The notes under the pieces were generated by a model. That model ran no database searches. It saw nothing but the letters and a program-made list of their open reading frames with translations, and was not told where the DNA came from. From assembly GCF_022919135.1 (NCBI RefSeq), contig NZ_CP095049.1, forward strand, positions 3,042,501 through 3,106,500: DNA of 64,000 nucleotides, written 5' to 3'. Source of the DNA: Hymenobacter cellulosivorans. Lineage in GTDB: Bacteria; Bacteroidota; Bacteroidia; Cytophagales; Hymenobacteraceae. Position numbers and translations under genes: made by a program. Shown here in pieces: positions 7,701-17,385 of this stretch (positions within the stretch are counted from its first letter, which is position 1; each line of letters starts with the position of its first letter).

Positions 7701-10700
7701 ATGCAGTTACAAGCAGGTTATTTTATTGAAGAATTAGAATCATTACTACTTAAAGGAGCAGCTGCTAATAGCGTAAGGGCTAAGGAAGAGCTACAAAGTC
7801 TACTCCATGAATTATCGTGGTTTGAGGTGCACGGTAACACAGCCTTCAATGCTGCAGCCCCTGAATACGATGCAGTAGCTCCTTATGCGATCTGGTCCGT
7901 GGCGACCAATCTGATGATGCGCGGACTACCGACCCGGGCCCCACTAAGCCTAGCCGCCGCAGTCCTTTCCGAAAATTGGCCGGCTAAGACAAACTGGCTT
8001 AATGAGTCCGGTCAACTTGATTTCAATGCAATTGACGAGCGGGGAAGCCTGCGGTTCATTTTGCCCGAGATGGACAACAGCGCCGGGTGGGCAGGGCTAC
8101 TGTGGCGGGCGCTACATCCCCTTGACCCAAGGCTTCAACCAGGCTCGGCCTTAAATCAACAAATAGAGCGTTGGCGTACCGATGGATCACTTGACAGCAA
8201 AGCAGAGCAGGATTTCGCCGCACTGCTATTGCCTGACCAAGGCGGCGACGCGTACCTAACGCAACTTCTACAGCCCCAAACTCAACTTCCAGGGCTATTG
8301 AATTGGAGCGCTAACGAAGCCGAACACCTGCGCAAGGAGAGAGAAGTACGGCTCGGCGATTTTGTGGCTCAGGCAGCCGACTTCACCATCGCCTTTCCTT
8401 ATTCATGGCAGCCTGAAAATGCCGGGATGAAACCGGAGGGTAGCCAATACCTGTGGCCCAACCGAGTTGTGGGCGTAGTCTTGGAAGTGGACGGCCCGCA
8501 TCACCTTGAGGATGCACAAGCACAAAAAGACAACCGACGCGACAGTGCGGCCCTGGCAGCCAACTGGTTTCCGATACGCCTGCCTGTGGCAGATAAGAGA
8601 TTTGTCGACGCCACGCAGTGTATGGCTCCTCTACGCGAAATCGTGGGTAAGCACCCTTATTTCCTCCAGCTTAGTGCCAATTACCACCAGTCGCTACTAA
8701 AAACAGCTGAAGGCCTACAGGCATTGCAACTAACCTTGGGGCCTTTAGCAGTGGCTCGGGTGCAACGCACCCTGTTGGAGGCGCTGATGAACGGCACCAT
8801 TCCTCCCCAAAGGCTACCAATCCTCGCTGGAGATTCAACCCGGCCACTGCGCTTGGCTATTCTTGAACGCGACGTGCCTTGCGCCCAGCAAGGCGTTGCT
8901 CTGCTGTTGGAACTTCTCGAACGTCTTTATAAGCTGGAAGGGAAACTACGAGTAGTGCCAACTATTGAGCTTCATGTCTTTCCGTCTGAAGAATTTCCTC
9001 AGCCAACGCACTTAACCCATCCTGGGACGGTTGTTATGGAGACCGGCATTGCGCCGAGTGCCGACGACAACTACGATTTACTGCTCGATGTATCGATTTT
9101 GCAGCGACCGGGTTTCTCGCAAGCATCCGTGCTGGTTGGCACTAAATGCCTGACAATACGCACAGCCCACAGTGCCCGCCGGGCTCGTCGTTTCCGCTCG
9201 GCTCCGTTAATAGAGTATCCCGCACTAGTAGACTACGACCCGGCTAATGAGTCGTATACAGAGAATACGGATGACCAAAAGGAGCGGTGTCGTATTCTAG
9301 AATCCCTGGTACAGGACATCTTTCGCAAGCGGTCCCTGCGACAGGGACAGCTTCCTATTATTAGCCGGGGCTTGCAGGGAAAAAGTGTTCTGGGCCTGTT
9401 GCCAACGGGTGGTGGCAAATCCCTCACCTTTCAGCTGGCGGTGTTGCTGCAGCCCGGCGTTGCCCTCGTTGTAACGCCTATCAAGTCGCTGATGCAGGAC
9501 CAGTACGAAGGCCTAGTTCGCAACTGGATTGATGGCGTTACCTACCTAAATAGCTCCGTCATTGGTCGTTCGCTCAAAGATTACCGACTCCGTCAGCTGC
9601 GTGAAGGAGAACTGCTGTTACTCTTCGTATCACCCGAACGGCTGGTTATCAAAGAAGATTTCCGAGACCACCTCGACCAAATGCGGAAGTCAACACCGCG
9701 GGTAGGCTTTAGTTACTGCGTGATTGACGAAGCGCACTGCGTATCCGAATGGGGACACGACTTCCGCACACCCTATCTGAAGCTGGGTGAGAATGCCCGT
9801 CGCTTTTGTGGCACCTATTCCGGCAAAAACGTGCCCCTGTATGGGCTTACCGCTACGGCCTCGTTCGACGTGCTAGCGGACGTACAGCGGGAGTTACACT
9901 TGGATGAAGACCAGTCGGCTATCATTCGAACAGCAACCATGGCCCGGCCCGAGCTGCATGTGCGAATAGTGCCAGTAATGGATAATATTCAGGAAGAAGG
10001 GGAAGACAGAGAAGATGGAGAGGACAAAGAGCCAGTAGAAGTAAATAGCAAGGACGTAGGCAACGCTAAGCATGAGCGCCTAGAAAAATTGTTGGCGGAG
10101 ATACCTAACTCCTTACTCGCGTTGAATGGACAGCCGTCCTTCATTCCTGTTGCCGATGAGTCGCTAGAAAGCAATGCTTTACCCGCATTTACGCCTCCAC
10201 CTCCGTTCGCGGAATGGCCAGCTGGGTTCTATGCATTAGCCCCTGGGACTAATAAATTGGCGCAGGCAGGCCTCATCTTTTGCCCGCACAAGAATGGCGT
10301 AATTGGCGTGCGACAGGTACATGCGAACCTGGAAGCACTCAGTAAAAAAGGCCTGAAATTGGAAACAGGCTACTTTATGGGCTCCGATGATGACAGCGCC
10401 ACCAAGGATGAGGACCAGTTGAAAATGCAGAAAATGCAGACTCGGTTTGTCAACAGCGAACTGAATGTAATGGTCGCCACTAAGGCATTTGGTATGGGAA
10501 TCGACAAACCGAACGTGCGCTTTACCGTGCATTACGGCTATCCTGGCTCCATCGAAAGCTTTGTGCAAGAAGCCGGGCGAGCCGGCCGCGACCGAGCGGT
10601 TGCGCTCAATTATATTCTCTACCATCCTACGGTAGATTTCGAGACGAATAATTTCTTTTTCGAGCGCTCCTTCAAGGCGCGTAATCAGGAAGTGCGGGTA

Positions 10701-12239
10701 CTGCACGAGCTATTGACCCTAATTACCTTCCCATCGCGGGAGTGCAGCGCACTCAATGCTCTTTTAAGTGATGTATTCCCGGAAAAGGAAATCACTGCGC
10801 GGCTCTATACTCGGAAAGGCGCAAAAGGGCCTGAAGCTCTTTACCTGCAAGATGCCAACGGTGCGAAGTATGGGCGCATAGTTGTTTCAAATCCCCAAAA
10901 TCTGCTTGGTTACATTGAAGACAAAGAACCGGCAGCTGACTCTGCGTTATTAAATAGAGTAGTTAATACTGCCGTTGGCTATTTAATGAGCTTGCCGCAA
11001 GAAGCCCGAATCACCTCAAGGGCGTTGGTGGAGGCACTGGGTGGCGGAGTAGCCCCCGGCACTATCGAAGGTATTCTTCCTCGACTGGAACGCGTGAAGG
11101 ATGGTGAGCATCCCGGCGAGTTAACCATCGGCTTTTGCAATGGTACCATTTGGGAGCTTTGTCAAGACGCAGTTAGGTTTAATGTTCATTTCACCGAGAA
11201 GGAGCTTGAGAAACATGCAGGTGCCACCAGCGGGGATGGGTTTGCCAATGCTGCCGGCCGGGACGTTACCAGTCCTACAGGCCAACAGGGAATGCCAGCC
11301 GAGTTAGTTAAGCTGTTTGTTAAGAAACACGAGCGGATACGGCTTGAAGCGGATACGGCCCGCGCTATCCACCGGCTTTGCCTGCTTGGGGTTATAGAAG
11401 ATTATACCATTCAGTACACCGAGAAGACGTTCAGAGTAGTACTAGCGCCTAAACAGACGCCTGATGAGCTACGCGACACCTTCCAACGGTATCTGGCCCG
11501 CTACACTACCCCAGAAAGCGCCAAGGCCCAGGCGGAGGCCGTTGTAGAGGAGCAGAAAGGCAAAAGCCTCATCGAGAAATACATTGGGGCCCTACTCAAC
11601 TTCAATGATACCGAAATTAGAGCGAAGCGTGAACGGTCAATTCTCGATATGGGGGATGCGTGCAAGCTAGGCTCAAATCCCAACTATAATTTGAGCGAAC
11701 ATTTCGATCTTTATTTCAACTCCAAGTATGCCCGTCAGAAATATTTGCCAACAGACACATTAGAAGGTAAGCATTTCGACCAAGACCTTATTTGGAAATA
11801 CCTGAGATTCATGGCGAGCCCACCTGACCTTACAGGAAAAGAGCGGGACAACATCAAGCACCTTCGCGGAGCCTGCTCCCGCCTACTTGTCGCTTCACCG
11901 CACAATGGTGCCCTTCTGCTTCTGGGAGCCTTCTCAACACTATTTCTGGAACTTACCAAGCACCCGGAGGACCGTGTTAATTCATTAATTGAATCAGCAC
12001 AGAAACAATTGTTCGAAGGATTCTTAAACTATGATAGGCTAGGCACAATGACGCTCACTGAACTGGTCGCCTTTGTGCAGAAATTCGCTCTGGAAACCGG
12101 GCGCTACGATATACGCATTGGCGATTATGTTACTGCCAACATCGAAGAACCCTTACAGCTTCAACTGCACACCCGCTGGCTGACAGACTTCACCACCCGC
12201 TTCTGCAATATCACACCTTCTTCGGCGCTCACGCATTAA
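7701..12239 (+). CDS. Nuclease-RecQ helicase fusion protein, candidate defence effector
   Basis: 1512 aa from the ATG at 7701 (the frame opens at a TTG inside the preceding hairpin). An N-terminal region of unknown fold is followed by a Vsr/DUF559-like nuclease motif at about 256-300: LEVDGPHHL, then Q-x-D-N-R-R-D and PIRLPV. The RecQ-type helicase core follows: Walker A LPTGGGKS (about 567), DEAHCVSEWGHDFR (about 677), LTATAS (about 715), an acidic insert, then ATKAFGMGIDKPNVRF (about 925) and QEAGRAGRDRA. The C-terminal 500 residues are unassigned. It is followed after 10 bp by a membrane-anchored coiled-coil gene. Fusion and context suggest DNA unwinding and cutting of invading DNA. Confidence 0.88.
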   Translation: MQLQAGYFIEELESLLLKGAAANSVRAKEELQSLLHELSWFEVHGNTAFNAAAPEYDAVAPYAIWSVATNLMMRGLPTRAPLSLAAAVLSENWPAKTNWLNESGQLDFNAIDERGSLRFILPEMDNSAGWAGLLWRALHPLDPRLQPGSALNQQIERWRTDGSLDSKAEQDFAALLLPDQGGDAYLTQLLQPQTQLPGLLNWSANEAEHLRKEREVRLGDFVAQAADFTIAFPYSWQPENAGMKPEGSQYLWPNRVVGVVLEVDGPHHLEDAQAQKDNRRDSAALAANWFPIRLPVADKRFVDATQCMAPLREIVGKHPYFLQLSANYHQSLLKTAEGLQALQLTLGPLAVARVQRTLLEALMNGTIPPQRLPILAGDSTRPLRLAILERDVPCAQQGVALLLELLERLYKLEGKLRVVPTIELHVFPSEEFPQPTHLTHPGTVVMETGIAPSADDNYDLLLDVSILQRPGFSQASVLVGTKCLTIRTAHSARRARRFRSAPLIEYPALVDYDPANESYTENTDDQKERCRILESLVQDIFRKRSLRQGQLPIISRGLQGKSVLGLLPTGGGKSLTFQLAVLLQPGVALVVTPIKSLMQDQYEGLVRNWIDGVTYLNSSVIGRSLKDYRLRQLREGELLLLFVSPERLVIKEDFRDHLDQMRKSTPRVGFSYCVIDEAHCVSEWGHDFRTPYLKLGENARRFCGTYSGKNVPLYGLTATASFDVLADVQRELHLDEDQSAIIRTATMARPELHVRIVPVMDNIQEEGEDREDGEDKEPVEVNSKDVGNAKHERLEKLLAEIPNSLLALNGQPSFIPVADESLESNALPAFTPPPPFAEWPAGFYALAPGTNKLAQAGLIFCPHKNGVIGVRQVHANLEALSKKGLKLETGYFMGSDDDSATKDEDQLKMQKMQTRFVNSELNVMVATKAFGMGIDKPNVRFTVHYGYPGSIESFVQEAGRAGRDRAVALNYILYHPTVDFETNNFFFERSFKARNQEVRVLHELLTLITFPSRECSALNALLSDVFPEKEITARLYTRKGAKGPEALYLQDANGAKYGRIVVSNPQNLLGYIEDKEPAADSALLNRVVNTAVGYLMSLPQEARITSRALVEALGGGVAPGTIEGILPRLERVKDGEHPGELTIGFCNGTIWELCQDAVRFNVHFTEKELEKHAGATSGDGFANAAGRDVTSPTGQQGMPAELVKLFVKKHERIRLEADTARAIHRLCLLGVIEDYTIQYTEKTFRVVLAPKQTPDELRDTFQRYLARYTTPESAKAQAEAVVEEQKGKSLIEKYIGALLNFNDTEIRAKRERSILDMGDACKLGSNPNYNLSEHFDLYFNSKYARQKYLPTDTLEGKHFDQDLIWKYLRFMASPPDLTGKERDNIKHLRGACSRLLVASPHNGALLLLGAFSTLFLELTKHPEDRVNSLIESAQKQLFEGFLNYDRLGTMTLTELVAFVQKFALETGRYDIRIGDYVTANIEEPLQLQLHTRWLTDFTTRFCNITPSSALTH

Positions 12240-12249
12240 CTCGCAATTC

Positions 12250-13242
12250 ATGTCCACTGCATTTACCGCTGCTTTACCACTACTAGAAGAGCTTAAAGAG
12301 AAACTTGGCAAATTAGATTCTGCTACCAAGGAGATTGAGAAGGCCCACCAGAATTCCCAGCAAAATCAGCAGGCAGCTACAGATGCCGTCGACGCGAGCA
12401 GGCATGTGGTAGAAGCTCAGCGGGAGCTTGTTGAGCAATTAGGACAGCAGCACCAGGCAAGCCTGGGAGAGCAGGCGAATTTACTTCGGGCTCATTTAGA
12501 CGACCTTGTTCAGCGCACCGGCAATGAAGCCACCAGACAGCTAGATAGTCTCAGACAAGCTGGGACTGACGTTCAGGAAGTTATAAATAAGGTTCTTGAG
12601 CGGCAGCCACTATTACTGGCAGAGATAAAAGAGCAGCATACGCGCGGCTTGAGCGAACAGCAGGAAGTGCTACAAAAGGCTTCCCAGGCCTGGGCAACTT
12701 TGCTAGACCAGCAAATGCAGACAGAGCTCAAGCTACTGCATCAAGCCATTGAGACTCTACAAAAGAATACCCGAAGCCAACACGACGAGCTAAGCGCAGT
12801 AACCAATCAGCTGCAAGTGGCTACGGGCCGCATCACGGCATTTGCCGAAGCCATGAACGCAGCGAAATTCCTGACTAAGCTGGAAGGTATTGAATCCTGG
12901 CAGCAGGAGATTTTGGGCGGCATTACAACTGGCAATAAAGCGGCGGCAGGCAGTTTTGGCAAGCTGGAGGCTACGGCAGAGGCTCAAAATAAACTGGTTG
13001 AATCCAGCTTGCTGACAATCCGGCAGGAAGCTCTAAGCTCATCGCAACAACAACAAGCCGACCTTAGCAAGGGACTAGCACAGCTACAAGAAAACCAACA
13101 GAAACAGCAGAGAGAGATTCAAACTGCGTTGGATACGATGAGCGTGCAAAACAAGAATTCAGGCCAGCAGCAGCTTATTGTACAGGCATTGATATTAGCT
13201 GCCTTGGTTGGTTTGATACTCATGCATTTTTTGCAGCCCTGA
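12250..13242 (+). CDS. Tail-anchored coiled-coil protein, partner of the helicase-nuclease
   Basis: 330 aa, almost wholly predicted helical: glutamine-, glutamate- and alanine-rich heptads from about 15 to 300, then one transmembrane helix at about 308-327 (IVQALILAALVGLILMHFL) and a three-residue tail. No signal peptide, so it is likely tail-anchored in the inner membrane with a long cytoplasmic rod. It starts 10 bp after the helicase stop and must be co-transcribed with it. A membrane-tethered rod plus a DNA-processing enzyme recalls Zorya (ZorA and helicase) in logic only; there is no MotA-like channel. Function unknown. Confidence 0.8.
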   Translation: MSTAFTAALPLLEELKEKLGKLDSATKEIEKAHQNSQQNQQAATDAVDASRHVVEAQRELVEQLGQQHQASLGEQANLLRAHLDDLVQRTGNEATRQLDSLRQAGTDVQEVINKVLERQPLLLAEIKEQHTRGLSEQQEVLQKASQAWATLLDQQMQTELKLLHQAIETLQKNTRSQHDELSAVTNQLQVATGRITAFAEAMNAAKFLTKLEGIESWQQEILGGITTGNKAAAGSFGKLEATAEAQNKLVESSLLTIRQEALSSSQQQQADLSKGLAQLQENQQKQQREIQTALDTMSVQNKNSGQQQLIVQALILAALVGLILMHFLQP

Positions 13243-13384
13243 TTTCGGCAGTTGCTAGTGAGCACTAACTAGAGAATTATCTCATTATATCATAGCCTCA
13301 CATCAACACAACTATGGTATCCAACCTGTTTGTTATCATTCGCAGAATTTGAGCGCAATATTATCGTGAACGCGCCAAAAGTTA

Positions 13385-13437
13385 CTGAAACAACGAACAA
13401 AGCTCCAGATTTGTATAAGACTTGTTCGTTGTTTCAG
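13385..13437. terminator. 16-bp perfect inverted repeat between convergent genes
   Basis: Arms 13385-13400 and 13422-13437 (CTGAAACAACGAACAA and its complement) around a 21-nt loop, extendable to 20 bp with one mismatch. It lies between the end of the helicase module and the end of the minus-strand BREX-side operon, as expected of a bidirectional terminator, although a clear T-run is missing on either strand. Confidence 0.5.
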
Positions 13438-13453
13438 CAACTATAAGGACATC

Positions 13454-14035
13454 CTATAATTGATTAGTCATTTCTTTCATCATTAATGACTGCAAATATT
13501 GTTCAGCCCCAAGCTGATCGAAGACACTTTCAATATCTGCATAACTGTTAATTGAGGTCCCTGGGGCTAGCACTGCTCTTGTGAGTTGCGCGACAGCATT
13601 CGTTTTAGAAATCCCACTATTAACCATCGATATCCATATTATTATAAGTTCATCAAAGATTCTATTCAAAAAATAACTATACTCTAAAGACTTTACAGAT
13701 TCAATATTACCCTTTGAAGCCGAATCAATATATGGCTCGAAGTCCGAATATTTCATTGTAGTGACCTTCTTATTGGAAGAAAGATTGCTTTCCAAAACGG
13801 GAATAATTTCCCTTTGAGCAGTATCGGCATATTTATTCATGTTCGCCCTGTATGCTGTATGCCAGTCAGAGTGTTGGTTATTGATTATCTGGGGAAAAAT
13901 CTTGTCAATTGTATACTTGCGATAAAAGATGTTTGCAATTACTTTTTGAGGATATTCTTTTGCAGAATATCTGCTTTTCCAAGTATTGAGTAAATTTCTG
14001 GCATCCTTATAGGTTGCGGTCAGGTCTACATTCAT
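13454..14035 (-). CDS. Unknown 193-aa protein downstream of brxL
   Basis: AT-rich compared with the BREX genes before it, suggesting separate origin. The protein is soluble, mostly helical and slightly basic, starting MNVDLTATYKDARNLLNTW; no motif recognised. It begins about 85 bp after brxL on the same strand and may be read by BREX transcription. It is the last minus-strand gene before a hairpin facing the helicase module. It could be an accessory BREX gene or an unrelated passenger. Confidence 0.7.
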   Translation of the reverse strand: MNVDLTATYKDARNLLNTWKSRYSAKEYPQKVIANIFYRKYTIDKIFPQIINNQHSDWHTAYRANMNKYADTAQREIIPVLESNLSSNKKVTTMKYSDFEPYIDSASKGNIESVKSLEYSYFLNRIFDELIIIWISMVNSGISKTNAVAQLTRAVLAPGTSINSYADIESVFDQLGAEQYLQSLMMKEMTNQL

Positions 14036-14119
14036 GGGCCAAAGGTGTTTTATAGGGTAAATTAAGATTTAAGTAGGTTTCTATATGGATTTCGATGCAA
14101 AAGGTAACGCCACCTGAGA

Positions 14120-16165
14120 TTAGTCCAACAGCGCTTTGATTAAACAATCACGCAAATCAGTGTAGTACTGAATGTTGATTTTGGTAATCATCTCATCCGA
14201 AAGGTCGTTGAGCTGCTTGCGGGCATTGAGCGGAATGAGCAGGGTAGAGGCCCCCTTTTCCACGGCCAGCTCCGCCAGGTTGACGGCATTATAGACTAGG
14301 TCTATTGAGCCGCCCAGGTTTAGCTGTCCCACCAGAGCCAGGCCGCCCTTGGTGCTCTTTTCCAGCAGCGAGCTGCACAGGGCAATCAACACCCCCATCC
14401 CTAGGCCGCTGCCGTTCTTGGAGGCATCAAAAGAGCGTAACTGTACCGAGAATTCGTGGGCGCGAGGCTCCCGGTCGCCCAGCAGCTCCTTGGCTTTGCT
14501 GTACAGGTTTTGCTCGGCGAAGCGCACGCTTTCCTGGAAAGCGGGCGGGGCCGGCCGGTTGAGCACTTTCACCCCACTGCCCGGACCCACGTTGACCTCA
14601 ATCTTGTAGAGGCCGGCGGGCTCATCGGTGCCGCCGGTGTTCAGTGTCCACACCTGCCCAGGGGGCTGGGGGTCTTCGCCGATGGTATTCTCGCTGTGCA
14701 GCTCGGGCGTGGTGACGAAGGTTTCGATGCCGTCCACGCCCAGGCGGTAGCTGAAATGGGTGTTGCGAAACTCGGCCGAGCCAATGCGCTTCTGCTGCTC
14801 TTTCACCCGGCGGCGGTATTCCAGCGCCAGTTTCACGGCCCATTCCAGCAATTCGTCTGAGATGGGGGCCGCTGGGTCGGGCTGCATCAGTTTCAGGAGC
14901 CCGTTGATGGTTTTGTGCACGGCGGTGGTGTCGCGGCCGCTCAGGGCCCCACCGAAATCTACCCGGGGCAGCACGGACGAAATCCGGCTGGTGTCGCGCA
15001 AACGCGTCCAGCACTCGGCCAGAAAGTCGCTGACCAGGCCAAAGTGGGTGGTGAAGTAGGCCTTGTGCAGCTTGGGGAAGTCCCAGCCGGGCACGAAGGC
15101 ATGAATACGGTCCATAAAGGCCGTGTCGTCACGCATTTCTTTGGGCAAGGGGCCGAACAGGTGCCCCACCCGCTGTTGGTGCTCCACATCCACGTCGAAG
15201 TTGCCGACCAGCACTACACCGCCATCGGCGCGAATGGGCTCCTTGCCGCGGCTGAACTCGCCGCTTTCCATGTAGCCCTTCATGATGTTCACGCCGTCTT
15301 TCTGGTCGAAGCTCACGCCGGATACTTCATCGAAGCACACCACATCGTACTTGCATACCAGGCCCCGCTCCCCGTTGCTCAGATTCACGAACATCTTGGT
15401 GACCGTAGTTTTACCGCCGGACACTAGGTGCGAGTAAGGTGAAATCTGTTGGTATAAGTGCGACTTGCCAGTACCACGCGGCCCCAGCTCCACTAGGTTG
15501 TAGTTGCGTTCCACGAAGGGCAGCATGCGCACGAAGAGCACGTTTTTGGCCCGCTCGCTCATGCCGCCTGGCTCCATGCCCACGCTGCGCACCAGAAAGT
15601 CCTGCCACTCGGCCAGCGTAAACTGCTCCCGGCCCCGATACAGCTCGTTGAGCACGTTGCGCTGGGAGAGCTGAATGGGCCGCAGACTAGCAATGCCGAA
15701 CGGCCGGCCGCTGTTTTCCTGCGCAATAGTGGGGTCGTAGTCCAACTCCACTTCGGCATAGAAGCCGCCCGTCAACATCCGGTCATTCTCGTTCACCATC
15801 TCCGGCGCGATGCGCACGTTATTCAGGCGCAGGCTGGGCAGGGTGGCCACGTAGCTATCGGTGCGGGCATCCAGCTTCGCGGTGATGATGTCAATGAGCT
15901 TGATGGAGCCTTTCTCGCGGGCTTTGGACTTGAAGTATTCTTCCTCGCCCGGCCGCACGGTGCGGTCGGCCAGTTGCCGCTTCACTATCTCCAGGCCTTC
16001 CTGAATTTCCTGCTCGTCGGTGGTGGCACAATAGCGCCCCAGCAGAAACTCAATGACGTAGGTGGGCACCGGGTAAGTTTTGCGGAATTGCTCCAGCAAG
16101 TCTTTGCGCACGATAAAGCCCTCGAAGGCGCGAGCGGCAATGTGGTCAATAGAGTCGAGTTCCAT
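14120..16165 (-). CDS. brxL: BREX protein BrxL (AAA+ ATPase with Lon-like protease domain)
   Basis: 681 aa, the usual length for BrxL. The N-terminal region matches the BrxL family; the AAA+ core has Walker A GPRGTGKSH (about 228-236) and Walker B VVCFDEVSG (about 274-282). A C-terminal Lon-like domain follows, with KNGSGLGMG near residue 580 and the conserved GQLNLGGSI stretch. BrxL is a DNA-binding hexameric ring needed for phage defence in type 1 BREX. Its start shares one base with the stop of the 400-aa gene before it (TGATG), so translation is probably coupled. Confidence 0.95.
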   Translation of the reverse strand: MELDSIDHIAARAFEGFIVRKDLLEQFRKTYPVPTYVIEFLLGRYCATTDEQEIQEGLEIVKRQLADRTVRPGEEEYFKSKAREKGSIKLIDIITAKLDARTDSYVATLPSLRLNNVRIAPEMVNENDRMLTGGFYAEVELDYDPTIAQENSGRPFGIASLRPIQLSQRNVLNELYRGREQFTLAEWQDFLVRSVGMEPGGMSERAKNVLFVRMLPFVERNYNLVELGPRGTGKSHLYQQISPYSHLVSGGKTTVTKMFVNLSNGERGLVCKYDVVCFDEVSGVSFDQKDGVNIMKGYMESGEFSRGKEPIRADGGVVLVGNFDVDVEHQQRVGHLFGPLPKEMRDDTAFMDRIHAFVPGWDFPKLHKAYFTTHFGLVSDFLAECWTRLRDTSRISSVLPRVDFGGALSGRDTTAVHKTINGLLKLMQPDPAAPISDELLEWAVKLALEYRRRVKEQQKRIGSAEFRNTHFSYRLGVDGIETFVTTPELHSENTIGEDPQPPGQVWTLNTGGTDEPAGLYKIEVNVGPGSGVKVLNRPAPPAFQESVRFAEQNLYSKAKELLGDREPRAHEFSVQLRSFDASKNGSGLGMGVLIALCSSLLEKSTKGGLALVGQLNLGGSIDLVYNAVNLAELAVEKGASTLLIPLNARKQLNDLSDEMITKINIQYYTDLRDCLIKALLD

Positions 16166-17367
16166 CAGGGGGCCAGAGTTACGTGAATAGCCACAACACC
16201 TGCCGCCGTGCGGGCTGCGCGTCGCAGCGACTGCCGCGAGAGAAGATTGCCACGCAAGTAAGAATCAGCGGTGAAGTTGCTAGCATCCCACTCTTCGCTA
16301 CGCGAACTGCCATCCTGCAACGAAAGGGTAATAATTGCTTGCTTGCGCGCCAGAAGTGCGGCTTTAAACGCCGCTTCACCGGCGGGCTCAAACGTAATGG
16401 GCACTGGGCCGTGCGATGTGGATACGCTGGTGCGCACGGGGTCAGAGGCTCCATCTGCGGCAGGCTTCACCGTGACAGGTTTCTTGCTGGCTACCTTGCC
16501 CGTTGCCTTTGCCTGCACAATCAGCTGTAACGGCGTACTAGCTGTTACCGCAGGCCATACCAATGAGCCGGGCACCCGAAACGGGCCCTGCAAATCGGTC
16601 ATTAATGAGCCGTACCGTTGTTGAAATTGTTCGTTCACGAAAGCTAGTAACAACGGATTTTCGCCCACATCAGCGCCGGCTTGGTGTCGGCGGCCAGGGC
16701 TGAGAAAATAGTTAGCTGGGTGTACGGTGCGTAGAAAATGTGCCACCATCTTCTCCCGGTCGTCAGGGCTAACAGGACTATCTAGGCGGTATATATGGTC
16801 TGGGGTACCCCACCAGGCGTAGTGGCCACGCGGGAATAAATGCTGGCAGGTGCTCTGATAGTCGAAGTCGTAGCCTCCGTTTACTGAGTGCAGGTGCGAG
16901 AGTTTCCAGCCACGCCGGCCGAGCTGCGGTGAGGGTGCTAGCCCGAAGGTTAGCTGCTGACGCTCCAAACCAGACAGGATGGTGGAAACGGGAAAAGAAC
17001 GATCGGCAATGGCTGCGTTAAGCTCCGCGAGCGTGGGCTTGCGGCCAGATAAGGCCTGCGCAAAAATGAGCTGCGCAATAGAATTATCACAGTAAACGTA
17101 GCCGAAACCCGTGGGGTCGAGCGTGAGAAATCCCCGCCGTAGGGTGTCACGCTGCTTTTGAGCATACGTAGCGTAGCGGCGAATAAATACAATGGCTTGC
17201 GGCTGCGCGACGTATGCTAACAGCAGCTCATTCCAGTGCTGTACCACGTCAGGAGCAGGCAGATAAGGCTCCACGTAAGCAGCGTAGCATTCGCCAACGG
17301 TAGATACCGTTTGGAAAGGAACATACGGCAACTGAGCAGTGGAAAGGGTGGGATTCGTCCAAGCCAT
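16165..17367 (-). CDS. Unknown 400-aa protein encoded inside the BREX operon
   Basis: It lies between pglZ (18-bp gap) and brxL (1-base overlap), so it is an integral part of the operon, yet it is not one of the six core type 1 BREX genes. The centre holds GRRGWKLSHLHSVNGG (about 150-165) and HPANYFLSPG (about 230-240). This spaced His, then His-x-x-Asn, pattern could be a strongly diverged HNH-type nuclease core, which is a weak inference. The C-terminal third is alanine- and lysine-rich with a likely linker. Candidate for a BREX accessory or second effector. Confidence 0.85.
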   Translation of the reverse strand: MAWTNPTLSTAQLPYVPFQTVSTVGECYAAYVEPYLPAPDVVQHWNELLLAYVAQPQAIVFIRRYATYAQKQRDTLRRGFLTLDPTGFGYVYCDNSIAQLIFAQALSGRKPTLAELNAAIADRSFPVSTILSGLERQQLTFGLAPSPQLGRRGWKLSHLHSVNGGYDFDYQSTCQHLFPRGHYAWWGTPDHIYRLDSPVSPDDREKMVAHFLRTVHPANYFLSPGRRHQAGADVGENPLLLAFVNEQFQQRYGSLMTDLQGPFRVPGSLVWPAVTASTPLQLIVQAKATGKVASKKPVTVKPAADGASDPVRTSVSTSHGPVPITFEPAGEAAFKAALLARKQAIITLSLQDGSSRSEEWDASNFTADSYLRGNLLSRQSLRRAARTAAGVVAIHVTLAP

Positions 17368-17385
17368 AAAATGAAAGTAACTATA

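Noticed and set aside
7701..13242. Zorya system
   Set aside because: The coiled-coil protein lacks the MotA-like multi-span channel, there is no MotB-like ZorB, and the helicase is RecQ-type rather than SNF2-type.
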